Positions 8,521 to 16,159 of a DNA stretch of 24,889 bases are shown here, piece after piece. Where the stretch lies: positions 1 through 24,889 of IMG/VR virus record IMGVR_UViG_3300044701_000134, one strand, 5' to 3'. The stretch is from a virus. Each line of letters starts with the position of its first letter. The first letter of the stretch is position 1. The notes below the pieces were generated by a model. It ran no database searches, had not been told where the DNA came from, and worked only from the letters and a program-made list of their open reading frames with translations. A program made the position numbers and the translations under genes.

Positions 8521-8969
8521 TTTTTAGACCCCCATACTATGTAATAAGCAATCCAAGCAGCTACTAAAAAGCACCAGAACTGCACCCATTTAACCTTTGA
8601 CAACTCGGCATCAAAGTACTTCTTGTCTTCCTTCTCAAGCCGTTCAATCTCGGTCTTGATGTCTAGCACTTTTTGCCACTCTTTAGTGCCGTGCTGCTTA
8701 ATGAAATCTACCCTTAGTTTGTACTCTTCATCGCTTATTTTCTTGCGGTGTTTGTACTCCTCAAGGGCTTTGAATATTGCCCGTTCCTTCTTAAACTCTG
8801 CTTCTCTACGCTCACGAATCTTTGCTTGCGCTTGCTGTCTTGCTACATCTACCGCTTCCTTCTGTACTTCCTCAATGTTCTTGCCAATCTCTCGCCCAGC
8901 CTCTCGACCAGTCTTAATCCCTTCGCTTATGCCCTTTGCACCAGCAGATAGTCCGAGTTCGTCTGACAT
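8517..8969 (-). CDS. Long coiled-coil protein with C-terminal membrane anchor, 150 aa
   Basis: Residues 30-125 are highly charged and helical (runs of E, K, R with heptad spacing), and residues 129-146 (VQFWCFLVAAWIAYYIVW) are a Trp/Tyr-rich transmembrane segment followed by three short hydrophilic residues. There is no signal peptide, so the coiled coil should lie in the cytoplasm with the protein tail-anchored in the inner membrane. It is the first gene of the membrane-protein block before the holin. It could assist lysis timing or membrane association of virion parts; I do not recognise a named family. Confidence 0.6.
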   Translation of the reverse strand: MSDELGLSAGAKGISEGIKTGREAGREIGKNIEEVQKEAVDVARQQAQAKIRERREAEFKKERAIFKALEEYKHRKKISDEEYKLRVDFIKQHGTKEWQKVLDIKTEIERLEKEDKKYFDAELSKVKWVQFWCFLVAAWIAYYIVWGSKK

Positions 8970-8977
8970 AATTCAAT

Positions 8978-9190
8978 TTAAAACACCTCTCCGCCAGCGG
9001 CAGGAACAGACGTAGCATGGATAGAAATATGCTGTCTTAGGTTTAAAGGCGCACCGCAGTCTGAACAGGTATCTGCCTCTAGCTCGGCTTTATCTAAGTC
9101 GTATCCACAGGCTGCACAAATAACCTCTACCTCATGGGCTGGTTCAATTAGCCCGCCCTCTAAATTTCTAGCCTCTACAAACTGTTTCAT
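8978..9190 (-). CDS. Zinc-ribbon small protein, 70 aa
   Basis: Two CxxC knuckles, Cys25-Ala-Ala-Cys28 and Cys42-Ser-Asp-Cys45, are separated by 13 residues with a Gly-Tyr after the first and Gly-Ala-Pro after the second, the pattern of a four-Cys zinc ribbon. The rest is acidic N-terminally and ends AAGGEVF. It starts in an ATGA overlap with the APS-kinase-like gene, so the two are co-translated. It may bind protein or nucleic acid; no further function can be read. Confidence 0.7.
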   Translation of the reverse strand: MKQFVEARNLEGGLIEPAHEVEVICAACGYDLDKAELEADTCSDCGAPLNLRQHISIHATSVPAAGGEVF

Positions 9191-10014
9191 GTCAGCCCCA
9201 TTTCTTTGCGGATCTTGGTTGCGGATATGTCTGTTATGGATTTATCAAAGGTCTCTTGTTCAATCTTGTAACCAACATCACGCCCATAGGTAATATTGAC
9301 GATATTAGGAACGACCTGAATCTCATACTGCCCTTGGAATAGGGGGTCTAAATCCCGTTTAATATTGTTCTTAACTTGCTCGATGGCAAACGGGTTACTA
9401 CCTTGCCAGCCCTGACAATCACGAATCTGAATAACTACTTGACCTGTCTTGGCAATGGCTCGTTCAAACAAAGCTCTATGTCCTTCATGCCACGGTTGCC
9501 ATCTGCCTAGCATTTGGACTGTTTCGGCTTGCCAGTTAAAGACGGGTCGTCTGCGGTTCTCAATAATGTGGTTGCCGATGAACTCAGCCCACTTCTCGCA
9601 GTTCTGCTCCGTTACACGGAAGTCATAGACCTCTGGTGGGATAAATGCTTTGTTGGTATCTTCGTACCGACCAGCATCAATGGTGTCCATCCAGATAGTC
9701 CAATCTGCCTTGAAGTTGTTACGCATCTCTACGAGTGGTGCTACAAAGTCGCAGATGACATAATCACCGCCAGCTTCTAAGGCAAACTGAGCCATGCGTA
9801 AGGATTGACGAATACGACCTTCTTTGGAGAAGTCCCAATCGTTGTACTTCTTACGCACTTCGTCTGCATTGAACCAATTAACTTGTGCGTTAAAGCCAGT
9901 AAAGGATTCGCCATAATCTTTGCGAGTACCGTTTGTTTCTAAATACTTCTTTAAGGCTTGTGCTAGGTAAGTCTTACCTGAACCTGGCAAACCCATGATT
10001 AGTATCTTTTTCAT
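9187..10014 (-). CDS. APS-kinase-like P-loop domain fused to HxGH nucleotidyltransferase, 275 aa
   Basis: The N-terminal domain (1-150) has a Walker A loop, GLPGSGKT at 8-15. It also has a conserved NADEVR (49-54), DWDFSKEGRIRQSLRMA (59-75) and VICDFVAP (86-93), which align with the DGDNxR, FSxxxRxENIRR and SFIxP positions of adenylylsulfate kinases; these make PAPS from APS and ATP. YEDTNKAFIPPEVYDFRV (117-134) fits the family's C-terminal part. The second domain (160-275) has GRWQPWHEGH (170-179), an HxGH motif, and ISATKIRKEM (263-272), as in NMN adenylyltransferases, cytidylyltransferases and, in outline, ATP sulfurylases. Whether the second domain makes APS, NAD or an activated sugar cannot be decided by eye. 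It lies in the sulfotransferase/glycosyltransferase block. Confidence 0.8.
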   Translation of the reverse strand: MKKILIMGLPGSGKTYLAQALKKYLETNGTRKDYGESFTGFNAQVNWFNADEVRKKYNDWDFSKEGRIRQSLRMAQFALEAGGDYVICDFVAPLVEMRNNFKADWTIWMDTIDAGRYEDTNKAFIPPEVYDFRVTEQNCEKWAEFIGNHIIENRRRPVFNWQAETVQMLGRWQPWHEGHRALFERAIAKTGQVVIQIRDCQGWQGSNPFAIEQVKNNIKRDLDPLFQGQYEIQVVPNIVNITYGRDVGYKIEQETFDKSITDISATKIRKEMGLT

Positions 10015-10710
10015 TTATCTCTCTAAGTTATCGTTTCTAATGGTGCTTCGGTCTGTTTCTGCTCTGTTTAATATTGTTGTATTTGCAAGACTACCTTCGT
10101 CATAAGCGTATACGCCCATCTGGTGAATTGGGAATATATCTGCTCGTAACATAACATCTAATGAACTATTAATACCATACTTCAAGACATGAGCAAGCAT
10201 ATTTTTTGCTACCGCTGGGTCTATGGAGTAAGAATGCGCCCTGCATATAAAATGATAATTTTTCCCCATCGAACCATGTGGCGGTGTTGGCAACACTTTC
10301 CAGTTACGCTTTACTTGCTCATTACAGCCTAGGTACGAAATAGAGTTATACATAGTATGCTCACGGTAAGGTGCAACCATAATAGCGTCATGCTCCAAAA
10401 CAACCAATGGTACATCGTCTTCTACACATTTTGCCCACAAACTAATGTGGGATAAAGCACAAGCCACTTCTGACTTAGTTAAAAAATGGTCAGCAATCTT
10501 TACCATTTTCATAAAAGGATTTAAGTTTTCTGGTGGATGAATGCCATCCTTTGTCCCATCAAACGCATCCCAATACTGGTACTTCATCCCAACTTTATCG
10601 CATGAATCTGCACATCGCTTGGCTAATGACTCTGACAATTTATGCCCTTTTAGCCTAATAATGTACGCACCGCTAACCCTTACATCATAAGAAAGAAATA
10701 ATGACTTCAA
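10015..10710 (-). CDS. Glycosyltransferase family 25-like protein, 231 aa
   Basis: Residues 14-30 (GAYIIRLKGHKLSESLA) and 81-92 (EVACALSHISLW) are the GT25 signatures, normally YVINLxR and GExGCxxSHxxxW. They are followed by VPLVVLEHDAIM (100-111), where Glu-His-Asp occupies the site of the usual metal-binding Glu-Asp-Asp. GT25 enzymes transfer hexoses, classically in lipopolysaccharide or lipo-oligosaccharide synthesis. The only workable upstream start is TTG at 10710, which overlaps the preceding stop as TTGA; the ribosome binding site is weak, so expression may rely on translational coupling. It sits between the sulfotransferase-GT fusion and the APS-kinase-like gene. Acceptor is unknown: LPS, virion fibre or free sugar. 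Confidence 0.82.
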   Translation of the reverse strand: MKSLFLSYDVRVSGAYIIRLKGHKLSESLAKRCADSCDKVGMKYQYWDAFDGTKDGIHPPENLNPFMKMVKIADHFLTKSEVACALSHISLWAKCVEDDVPLVVLEHDAIMVAPYREHTMYNSISYLGCNEQVKRNWKVLPTPPHGSMGKNYHFICRAHSYSIDPAVAKNMLAHVLKYGINSSLDVMLRADIFPIHQMGVYAYDEGSLANTTILNRAETDRSTIRNDNLER

Positions 10711-11090
10711 ATTAAAGCATCAAGTTCATCATGCGTTGTACAGGCTTCAATAGCGGCTTGCTTTGGTGCAACAGCATCTTTAGCGGCTTGCAGGGCTACT
10801 GGATCATAAGTAGATGGTTCTGCTGCCTGTTTTCTAAAAAGCATATTAAATGTCATAGCAGCCTGTTGTTTCATGCTTTCTTTGCGGGATTCAACAGTTA
10901 TATCAGCAACGCCATAAACAATTTCTACAGGGTCTTTGGTCAAATCAAAAGTATGACCTGTATAGTATTGACGATGTGGGGTAATCGCAGGTCTTACCTC
11001 GATAGCACTTTTCCAGCCAGGTCTGCTGTCTGGTGGGGTATCCCAACAGTCTTTAACTTCACCATTTTCAATACGAACATATAAACTCAT
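10707..11090 (-). CDS. Tail-fibre-assembly-like small protein, 127 aa
   Basis: It begins YVRIENGEVKDCWDTPP and continues with PHRQYYTGHTFDL and PVEIVYGVADITVE, the style of short phage proteins that accompany tail fibres; the C-terminus is a predicted helix (ALQAAKDAVAPKQAAIEAC). It overlaps the upstream fusion gene by 4 bases (ATGA) and the GT25 gene by 4. The position two genes after the receptor-type genes suits a chaperone or adaptor of the fibre, but no function is demonstrated by any motif. Confidence 0.55.
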   Translation of the reverse strand: MSLYVRIENGEVKDCWDTPPDSRPGWKSAIEVRPAITPHRQYYTGHTFDLTKDPVEIVYGVADITVESRKESMKQQAAMTFNMLFRKQAAEPSTYDPVALQAAKDAVAPKQAAIEACTTHDELDALI

Positions 11091-12793
11091 TTTATTCTCC
11101 TAATATTTTGGTTAAATTCACCAGTCACTTTAGCCAAAGGGGTATCCCAATCACCAAATTTCTCTTGCCTAAAAAGTCTGACATTACGATACCAGATGCT
11201 TGTGTCCTTGCCATCAGCCCATAAATAATAAGGCAATATTGGACTAATAATCCAAGTCTCTTTACCCATTGCTGCTGCTAAGTGTGCAACCGAAGTGCAA
11301 GAACTAATGACTTTATCCACACTCTCAATTACTGCCCTAGTATGTAACCAAGTATCTAGGCAAGGTCTTTGCACATGGTCAGGAATGTTTTCTGTCCCTA
11401 TGTCTCTTTGCAAGCTAATTAACTCTGCTGGTATTGTAAATAAAGGTGTTGGGTCAAATACCCTATTATGCTCATGCTCAAATTGTGGGTTGCCTTGCCA
11501 CCGCAGACCAATCTTGCCGTTAGGTTTAATGGTTTTGCAAGGTATATAGGGTGCGTTATTGACTGTTAAAAAGCTCAGATAGCCTGACATACCTAAGACA
11601 TGGTAATCATGGTAAACACCGCCAGCAGCCCTAGATTCAACCACCGCAGATACACCATCAACCAACATCATTAGACCAGCTAACTCAGCCATACAAGCAA
11701 CTACACATACACCGCCACGACTGACAATCTCTCTTGCCCATCTAGCAGAGTGTATTTGGTCGCCTCGACCACCTTCTAATACCAATAAAACAACTTCTCC
11801 ATTTAAAGGTCTGCCATCGTATTTTGGCATTGACGAGGGATTAGGATTACCAAATATTTCTTCGTTACGACCTCTATCTAATAGCTCAAAACCTTCTTTT
11901 AAGTTGCCATATTTTAGTGCGTACCAGCCACGATTAAATGCTGCTCTGTCATCGTGCGGTCTTGTGTCTAAAAGAATTTTGCACATTGACTCGGCAACCT
12001 CAAACTCACCCCGCATAGCAGCTTCTACTTGGAAGTCTAGTACATCCTTTTTAGGTTCTGTTTCACCCTTCCAAAACTTAGGAGCATGGAACCTATACTC
12101 AAACTCACCCAATACTTCTTTAGGGGATGTGCCTGTGTTTTTTAGTTCAGGTTTGATGTCGTGCAGACCAGCAATACCCCAAGCGTTTTCATCATCCTCT
12201 GCAACTGATTTACCATCAATATTATTAAAGTCGTGAGCAAATGGCTGTAGATTCCAAAAGGCTTCTATCTTAGCAATGACCGCCTGTGGGTCTGACATCA
12301 ACTCATCGTACTCAACAAATAGAATGTTTTCAGGATGATTGGTATACCCTTCATACAAAGAAGCGTAAGAATTTTTTAAATGTCCAATTAAATGACCATT
12401 ACAAAACTCAGCAAGGTTCTCTGGTTTAGCAATTTTGGCAAACGATGCTGCACAAGTAGCTACATCCCTGACAGTAGCAACAATTCGCACTGGTGAGCCT
12501 AAGACCTCGCCCATTGTCTTTTGAACCTGCGGTGCTACCCAACCCCTAGACTTATCAACAGTAATCTTGCCATCATCCCGCACAGGGATTAGCTTCCTAA
12601 GTGTTTCGTAAAGATGCTCGTTAGTTTGTCGTTGACCTTTGGTTGATGGGTTGTTTTCCCATGTTTGTACGACAGAACCAAATATATCAATTAGTCCTGA
12701 AGTTGGCGTTACATGGATGTCGTTTCTCTGATTTAGCAACGCAGCTAAAACAGTAGAGCCTGAACGGGGGAGTCCTGATAAAAAGTACATCAT
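11087..12793 (-). CDS. Sulfotransferase-TPR-glycosyltransferase (GT-B) fusion, 568 aa
   Basis: Residues 1-195 are a PAPS-dependent sulfotransferase. The 5'-phosphosulfate loop is SGLPRSGSTVLAALL (6-20). The 3'-phosphate motif is VRDVATCAASFAK (108-120) with Arg109 and Ser117, and ILFVEYDELMSDP (157-169) is the usual following block. Residues 253-308 look like a TPR pair. Residues 333-568 form a GT-B half related to GT9/GT41-type enzymes: LEGGRGDQIHSARWA (339-353), IGLRWQGNP (428-436) and SSCTSVAHLAAAMGKETW (497-514). The protein could sulfate and glycosylate the same acceptor. It starts in an ATGA overlap with the RCC1-protein gene, so it is made with the presumed receptor-binding proteins. 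Domain calls are solid; substrates unknown. Confidence 0.85.
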   Translation of the reverse strand: MMYFLSGLPRSGSTVLAALLNQRNDIHVTPTSGLIDIFGSVVQTWENNPSTKGQRQTNEHLYETLRKLIPVRDDGKITVDKSRGWVAPQVQKTMGEVLGSPVRIVATVRDVATCAASFAKIAKPENLAEFCNGHLIGHLKNSYASLYEGYTNHPENILFVEYDELMSDPQAVIAKIEAFWNLQPFAHDFNNIDGKSVAEDDENAWGIAGLHDIKPELKNTGTSPKEVLGEFEYRFHAPKFWKGETEPKKDVLDFQVEAAMRGEFEVAESMCKILLDTRPHDDRAAFNRGWYALKYGNLKEGFELLDRGRNEEIFGNPNPSSMPKYDGRPLNGEVVLLVLEGGRGDQIHSARWAREIVSRGGVCVVACMAELAGLMMLVDGVSAVVESRAAGGVYHDYHVLGMSGYLSFLTVNNAPYIPCKTIKPNGKIGLRWQGNPQFEHEHNRVFDPTPLFTIPAELISLQRDIGTENIPDHVQRPCLDTWLHTRAVIESVDKVISSCTSVAHLAAAMGKETWIISPILPYYLWADGKDTSIWYRNVRLFRQEKFGDWDTPLAKVTGEFNQNIRRIK

Positions 12794-15264
12794 CCTCTAG
12801 TACTCAATACAGAGTTCCCTGCTTGTGTTGGTATAAGCCAACTTGTTAAAGTACCTATTTGTTTTGGAGAACTAAAAAACGCACCATAACCTTGTCCAGT
12901 TTGCCCAACACCACCGTTACCCCAAGCCCATAGTGTTCCATCTGTTTTAACACACATTGGTGTGGTTGATCCGTTTGCGTTACCTTGACGCAATAAGCTC
13001 CAATTAGTTAATGAACCAATCTGAACAGGAGATGAACGGCTAACAGTATCACCTAAACCTAATTCACCTGTACCGTTATTACCTCCAACAGCCCACAATG
13101 ATCCATCGGTTTTTATGCAAAGAGTTTGCGCATATCCACCCATCGGTTGTTTCCAATTAGTTAAAGCACCAACTTGAACTGGCGATGAGCGTTTAACTGT
13201 ATCGCCCAATCCTAATTGACCTTGAGCGTTATCGCCCCAGATAAATAATTTTCCATCTGTTGTTGTACACGCAGTATGGCTACGACCATTTGATGCTATA
13301 TACCAATTGGTTGATGAGCCAATTTGAATTGGAGAAGAAAAATATGTTGTATTTCCATTTCCTAATTGACCATAATGGTTTCTACCCCAAGCCCATAATT
13401 GTCCATTTGTTTTAGTAGCAATACAAAAATCAAGACCAGTATTGCTAACTCTGTTCCAATCAGTTAATGATCCAACTTGTACTGGAGATGAACGGTTGAT
13501 TGTGTCGCCTAAACCTAAACCACCAAAACTAGCGTTACTTCCCCAAGACCACAATGTTCCATCTGTTTTAATACATATTGAACTTCTATAACCAGCACTA
13601 ATTTTAGACCAATTAGTTAAAGAGCCAACTTGTACAGGCGAAGAACGATAAATTACAGTATCTGATCCTAATTGACCCCTTTGATTAGCACCCCATGACC
13701 ACAAACTACCATCAGCTTTGGTACATAAAGTAAAGCCTAGATTACCATTATTGCTACCACCAGATGGAGTTTTCCAATTTGTTAATGCACCAACCTGTAC
13801 AGGAGAGTCATATCTAGTTGTATTGTTTAATCCTAATTGACCTTGTCCGTTATAACCCCAACCAAATAATCTACCTACATAAGCAGTTACTACAGCTGTA
13901 CTAGCAGAAGTTGCGGGTGTTGAGCCAATACCATTAGTGGCTGTTACTACGCAACGAAGCGTAGAGCCAACATCAGCTGCATCAATTGTATAAGTGCTAG
14001 ATGTAGCGCCAACAATGTTGCTAGTACCTCGTTGCCATTGATAAGCAAAACTGGTTGGGAATTGACGCCATGTTCCCGTGCTGCAAGAAAGAACGCTTTG
14101 CTGTTCTGCTGTTCCTGTAATCACTGGCAATGTTAAATTGCTTGGTGCAGCAGTTGCTACTCCTTCTATAGCGCCAGTTGCCCCTATGCCCCCATCTAAT
14201 GTAAACCACAGGCTTGAAGAACCGATTTGAACAGGAGAAAGACGCTGTGTGGTGTTTCCTAAACCTAGTCTACCAGCACCATTATATCCCCAAGCCCAAA
14301 GAGTACCATCTGTTTTAATGCAAAAACTAGAAAGTGTTGATGCTGATGGAACAGACCAATTTGTTAATGCACCAATTTGTTTTGGAGACGAATAAGCATA
14401 CGGACCACCAAGACCTAATTGACCATATGCACCGCCACCCCATGACCACAAACTACCATTAGTTTTTGTACACAAACTAAAATTATCACCACCTGTTGGT
14501 GTTGCCCAATCAGTTAAACTTCCAACTTGTTTTGGAGATGAGTAACTTGTGGTATTTCCAAGACCTAATCGACCATTACCACCGTTACCCCAAACCCATA
14601 AAGTTCCATCGGTTTTAACACATAAAGAGTGCCGTCTACCTGCGGATGGTGTTGCCCAATTAGTTAAAGCACCAACTTGTACAGGAGACGAACGGTTAGC
14701 AGTATCACCAAGTCCTAGCTGACCATAGTTATTATAGCCCCAAGCAAACAATTTACCATCAGTGTTAACAGCTAAAACAGCATACGATGCTGTTGCTTTT
14801 GACCAATTAGTTAAAGAACCGATTTGTTTAGGGGATGAATAATTAGTTGTGTTTCCTAGCCCTAAACTACCATAATTGCCTCGACCCCAAGACCATAATG
14901 TTCCATTGTCTTTAATACTTAAAGAAAAACTAGCAAAACCCGCTACTGGAGTTGCCCAACCTGTCAATGCGCCAACTTGAACAGGAGAAGAACGCCAAGC
15001 TGTATCATTTAAACCTAATGCGCCATAGTTGTTAAAACCCCAAGTCCATAATGTTCCATCGGTTTTAGTTGCAACTGTGTGATTACCTGTTTCAAATTTT
15101 GCCCAATCTGTTAGTGCTCCAACCTGAACTGGAGATGATCTATTTGCTGTATCGCCTATACCTAATTGACCAAAATTACCTTGCCCCCACATAAATAGCT
15201 TACCGCCAGAAAGTGGGATAGCAGAAATAGCTTTAGCAAATAAGAAATTACGAGAACCGAACAT
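12790..15264 (-). CDS. Double RCC1-propeller protein with central Ig-like domain, 824 aa
   Basis: Fourteen RCC1-type repeats of about 50 residues are visible, each with (T/S)LWxWGxxxxGxLGLGxT, SSPxQ(V/I)G, LTNW and a closing xCxKTDG. Seven cover residues 22-371 and seven cover 465-824, suggesting two seven-bladed beta-propellers. Between them, 374-461 is an Ig-like fold (SCSTGTWRQFPTSFAYQWQ, later LRCVVTATNGIGS). The N-terminal 20 residues could serve as an attachment. It lies directly after the tail-fibre-like gene and before the sulfotransferase fusion, so I infer a receptor-binding or fibre-tip protein rather than the guanine-exchange role of eukaryotic RCC1. It has a good ribosome binding site (AAGGGA). 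No catalytic motif seen. Confidence 0.85.
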   Translation of the reverse strand: MFGSRNFLFAKAISAIPLSGGKLFMWGQGNFGQLGIGDTANRSSPVQVGALTDWAKFETGNHTVATKTDGTLWTWGFNNYGALGLNDTAWRSSPVQVGALTGWATPVAGFASFSLSIKDNGTLWSWGRGNYGSLGLGNTTNYSSPKQIGSLTNWSKATASYAVLAVNTDGKLFAWGYNNYGQLGLGDTANRSSPVQVGALTNWATPSAGRRHSLCVKTDGTLWVWGNGGNGRLGLGNTTSYSSPKQVGSLTDWATPTGGDNFSLCTKTNGSLWSWGGGAYGQLGLGGPYAYSSPKQIGALTNWSVPSASTLSSFCIKTDGTLWAWGYNGAGRLGLGNTTQRLSPVQIGSSSLWFTLDGGIGATGAIEGVATAAPSNLTLPVITGTAEQQSVLSCSTGTWRQFPTSFAYQWQRGTSNIVGATSSTYTIDAADVGSTLRCVVTATNGIGSTPATSASTAVVTAYVGRLFGWGYNGQGQLGLNNTTRYDSPVQVGALTNWKTPSGGSNNGNLGFTLCTKADGSLWSWGANQRGQLGSDTVIYRSSPVQVGSLTNWSKISAGYRSSICIKTDGTLWSWGSNASFGGLGLGDTINRSSPVQVGSLTDWNRVSNTGLDFCIATKTNGQLWAWGRNHYGQLGNGNTTYFSSPIQIGSSTNWYIASNGRSHTACTTTDGKLFIWGDNAQGQLGLGDTVKRSSPVQVGALTNWKQPMGGYAQTLCIKTDGSLWAVGGNNGTGELGLGDTVSRSSPVQIGSLTNWSLLRQGNANGSTTPMCVKTDGTLWAWGNGGVGQTGQGYGAFFSSPKQIGTLTSWLIPTQAGNSVLSTRG
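12793..15201 (-). repeat. In-frame RCC1 repeat array (two blocks of seven, about 150 bases each)
   Basis: Fourteen diverged copies of a roughly 150-base unit encode the RCC1 blades, in two blocks at about 14149-15201 and 12793-13872 with the Ig-like segment between. The copies are similar at protein level but have many base differences, so recombination between blades is possible while exact repeats are short. Confidence 0.75.
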
Positions 15265-15275
15265 TATCGAATCCC

Positions 15276-16130
15276 TTACGAAAGGTTTTGAATAGCACTA
15301 CCATACCAAGTAGACCCAACCGCTATAAAGCTGATGAGGTCTACTGCCGATGCTGTGGCTGTGATTGTAGGAGCAGTACCACCAGCCCATTTAACACCAG
15401 TAAATGTTGCCGTGGTCATGCCTGTGGATGCTTGGGTAAGCGTTAGGATAAACGATGTACCAGCCGTAGCCGTTGGCATAGTAAAGGTGCAAGGTGTAGA
15501 TGCAGTCAATGTAGCGGTCTGCACTGTGCCTGTTGTAATCGTAAAGGTATGTGACGCACCGACTGTACCGATAGCTACGACTGTTTCTGTATAGCCTGTA
15601 AGGGTAGAAGTAATGATAGTTGGCGATGTGCTTAATACGACTGCTACCGTACCTGTTGAGGAAGTAACACCTGTACCGCCAGAAGCTACTGGTAGGGCTG
15701 AACCCAGAGTCAAAGAGCTTAAATGAGTGATTGCGTCTACTACGTTTGTGCCGTTATTAAAGACAAACATCGACTTACCAGCAGGGACTGCAATTCCTGT
15801 ACCAGACGTATTCTTTACTGTAACGGCATCTGCTAATCCGTTGTTTACTAAGTATAATTTTTCAATCTGACAGCCCGAACCAAGAATTAAGTTCCTAGCA
15901 CCGCCAGATGTACCTGTAAGGTTTAGTCGTAAATTACGAGCTGTTTGAGCCGCATTAGTATCTGTAAGGGTGACGGTAACGTCTGCACTGGAAAAAGCAA
16001 CATCCGCAGACCCTGTGATTGCCTCGCCTACAGCTACGGAAAAGTTATTGTTAGTCGTAGTACCCCAAGTACCCGTCTGCTCTCCAGTACCGATTAGCTC
16101 TATTTTAAGATCACTATATGTCGATGCCAT
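15276..16130 (-). CDS. Tail-fibre-like protein, 284 aa
   Basis: The N-terminal half (TYSDLKIELIGTGEQTGTWG, then FSVAVGEAITGSADV and LYLVNNGLADAVTVKNTSG) is a family I recognise from tail fibres of environmental phages. Residues 143-170 contain LPVASGGTGVTSSTGTVAVV, matching the LPVxxGGTGxTxxTG collar repeat that recurs in fibres. The remainder is Thr/Ala/Val-rich beta structure ending in STWYGSAIQNLS. It is the first gene after the candidate promoter and is followed 11 bases later by the double-propeller gene, giving a fibre-plus-tip arrangement. Ribosome binding site AAGGA lies 7 bases before the ATG. It has no enzymatic motif. Confidence 0.8.
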   Translation of the reverse strand: MASTYSDLKIELIGTGEQTGTWGTTTNNNFSVAVGEAITGSADVAFSSADVTVTLTDTNAAQTARNLRLNLTGTSGGARNLILGSGCQIEKLYLVNNGLADAVTVKNTSGTGIAVPAGKSMFVFNNGTNVVDAITHLSSLTLGSALPVASGGTGVTSSTGTVAVVLSTSPTIITSTLTGYTETVVAIGTVGASHTFTITTGTVQTATLTASTPCTFTMPTATAGTSFILTLTQASTGMTTATFTGVKWAGGTAPTITATASAVDLISFIAVGSTWYGSAIQNLS

Positions 16131-16144
16131 GATTTATCCTTACT

Positions 16145-16159
16145 TTATTACGTTAATAA
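16145..16159. repeat. Short AT inverted repeat in the only sizeable gap
   Basis: TTATTA-CGT-TAATAA forms two 6-base arms around a 3-base centre. It overlaps the candidate -10 element. It is too AT-rich and lacks a T-run of the right kind for a rho-independent terminator, so an operator or chance are both possible. Confidence 0.4.

Noticed and set aside
8623-9015. Plus-strand open frames of 130 and 67 aa
   Set aside because: They mirror the coiled-coil gene on the other strand; Ser/Leu/Cys-rich composition is typical of the antisense of a Glu/Lys/Arg-rich helix, and no plus-strand gene is supported anywhere else.
16145-16159. AT palindrome as a rho-independent terminator
   Set aside because: Stem has no G-C pair other than the centre, only 6 bases, and no following U-run on the coding strand.
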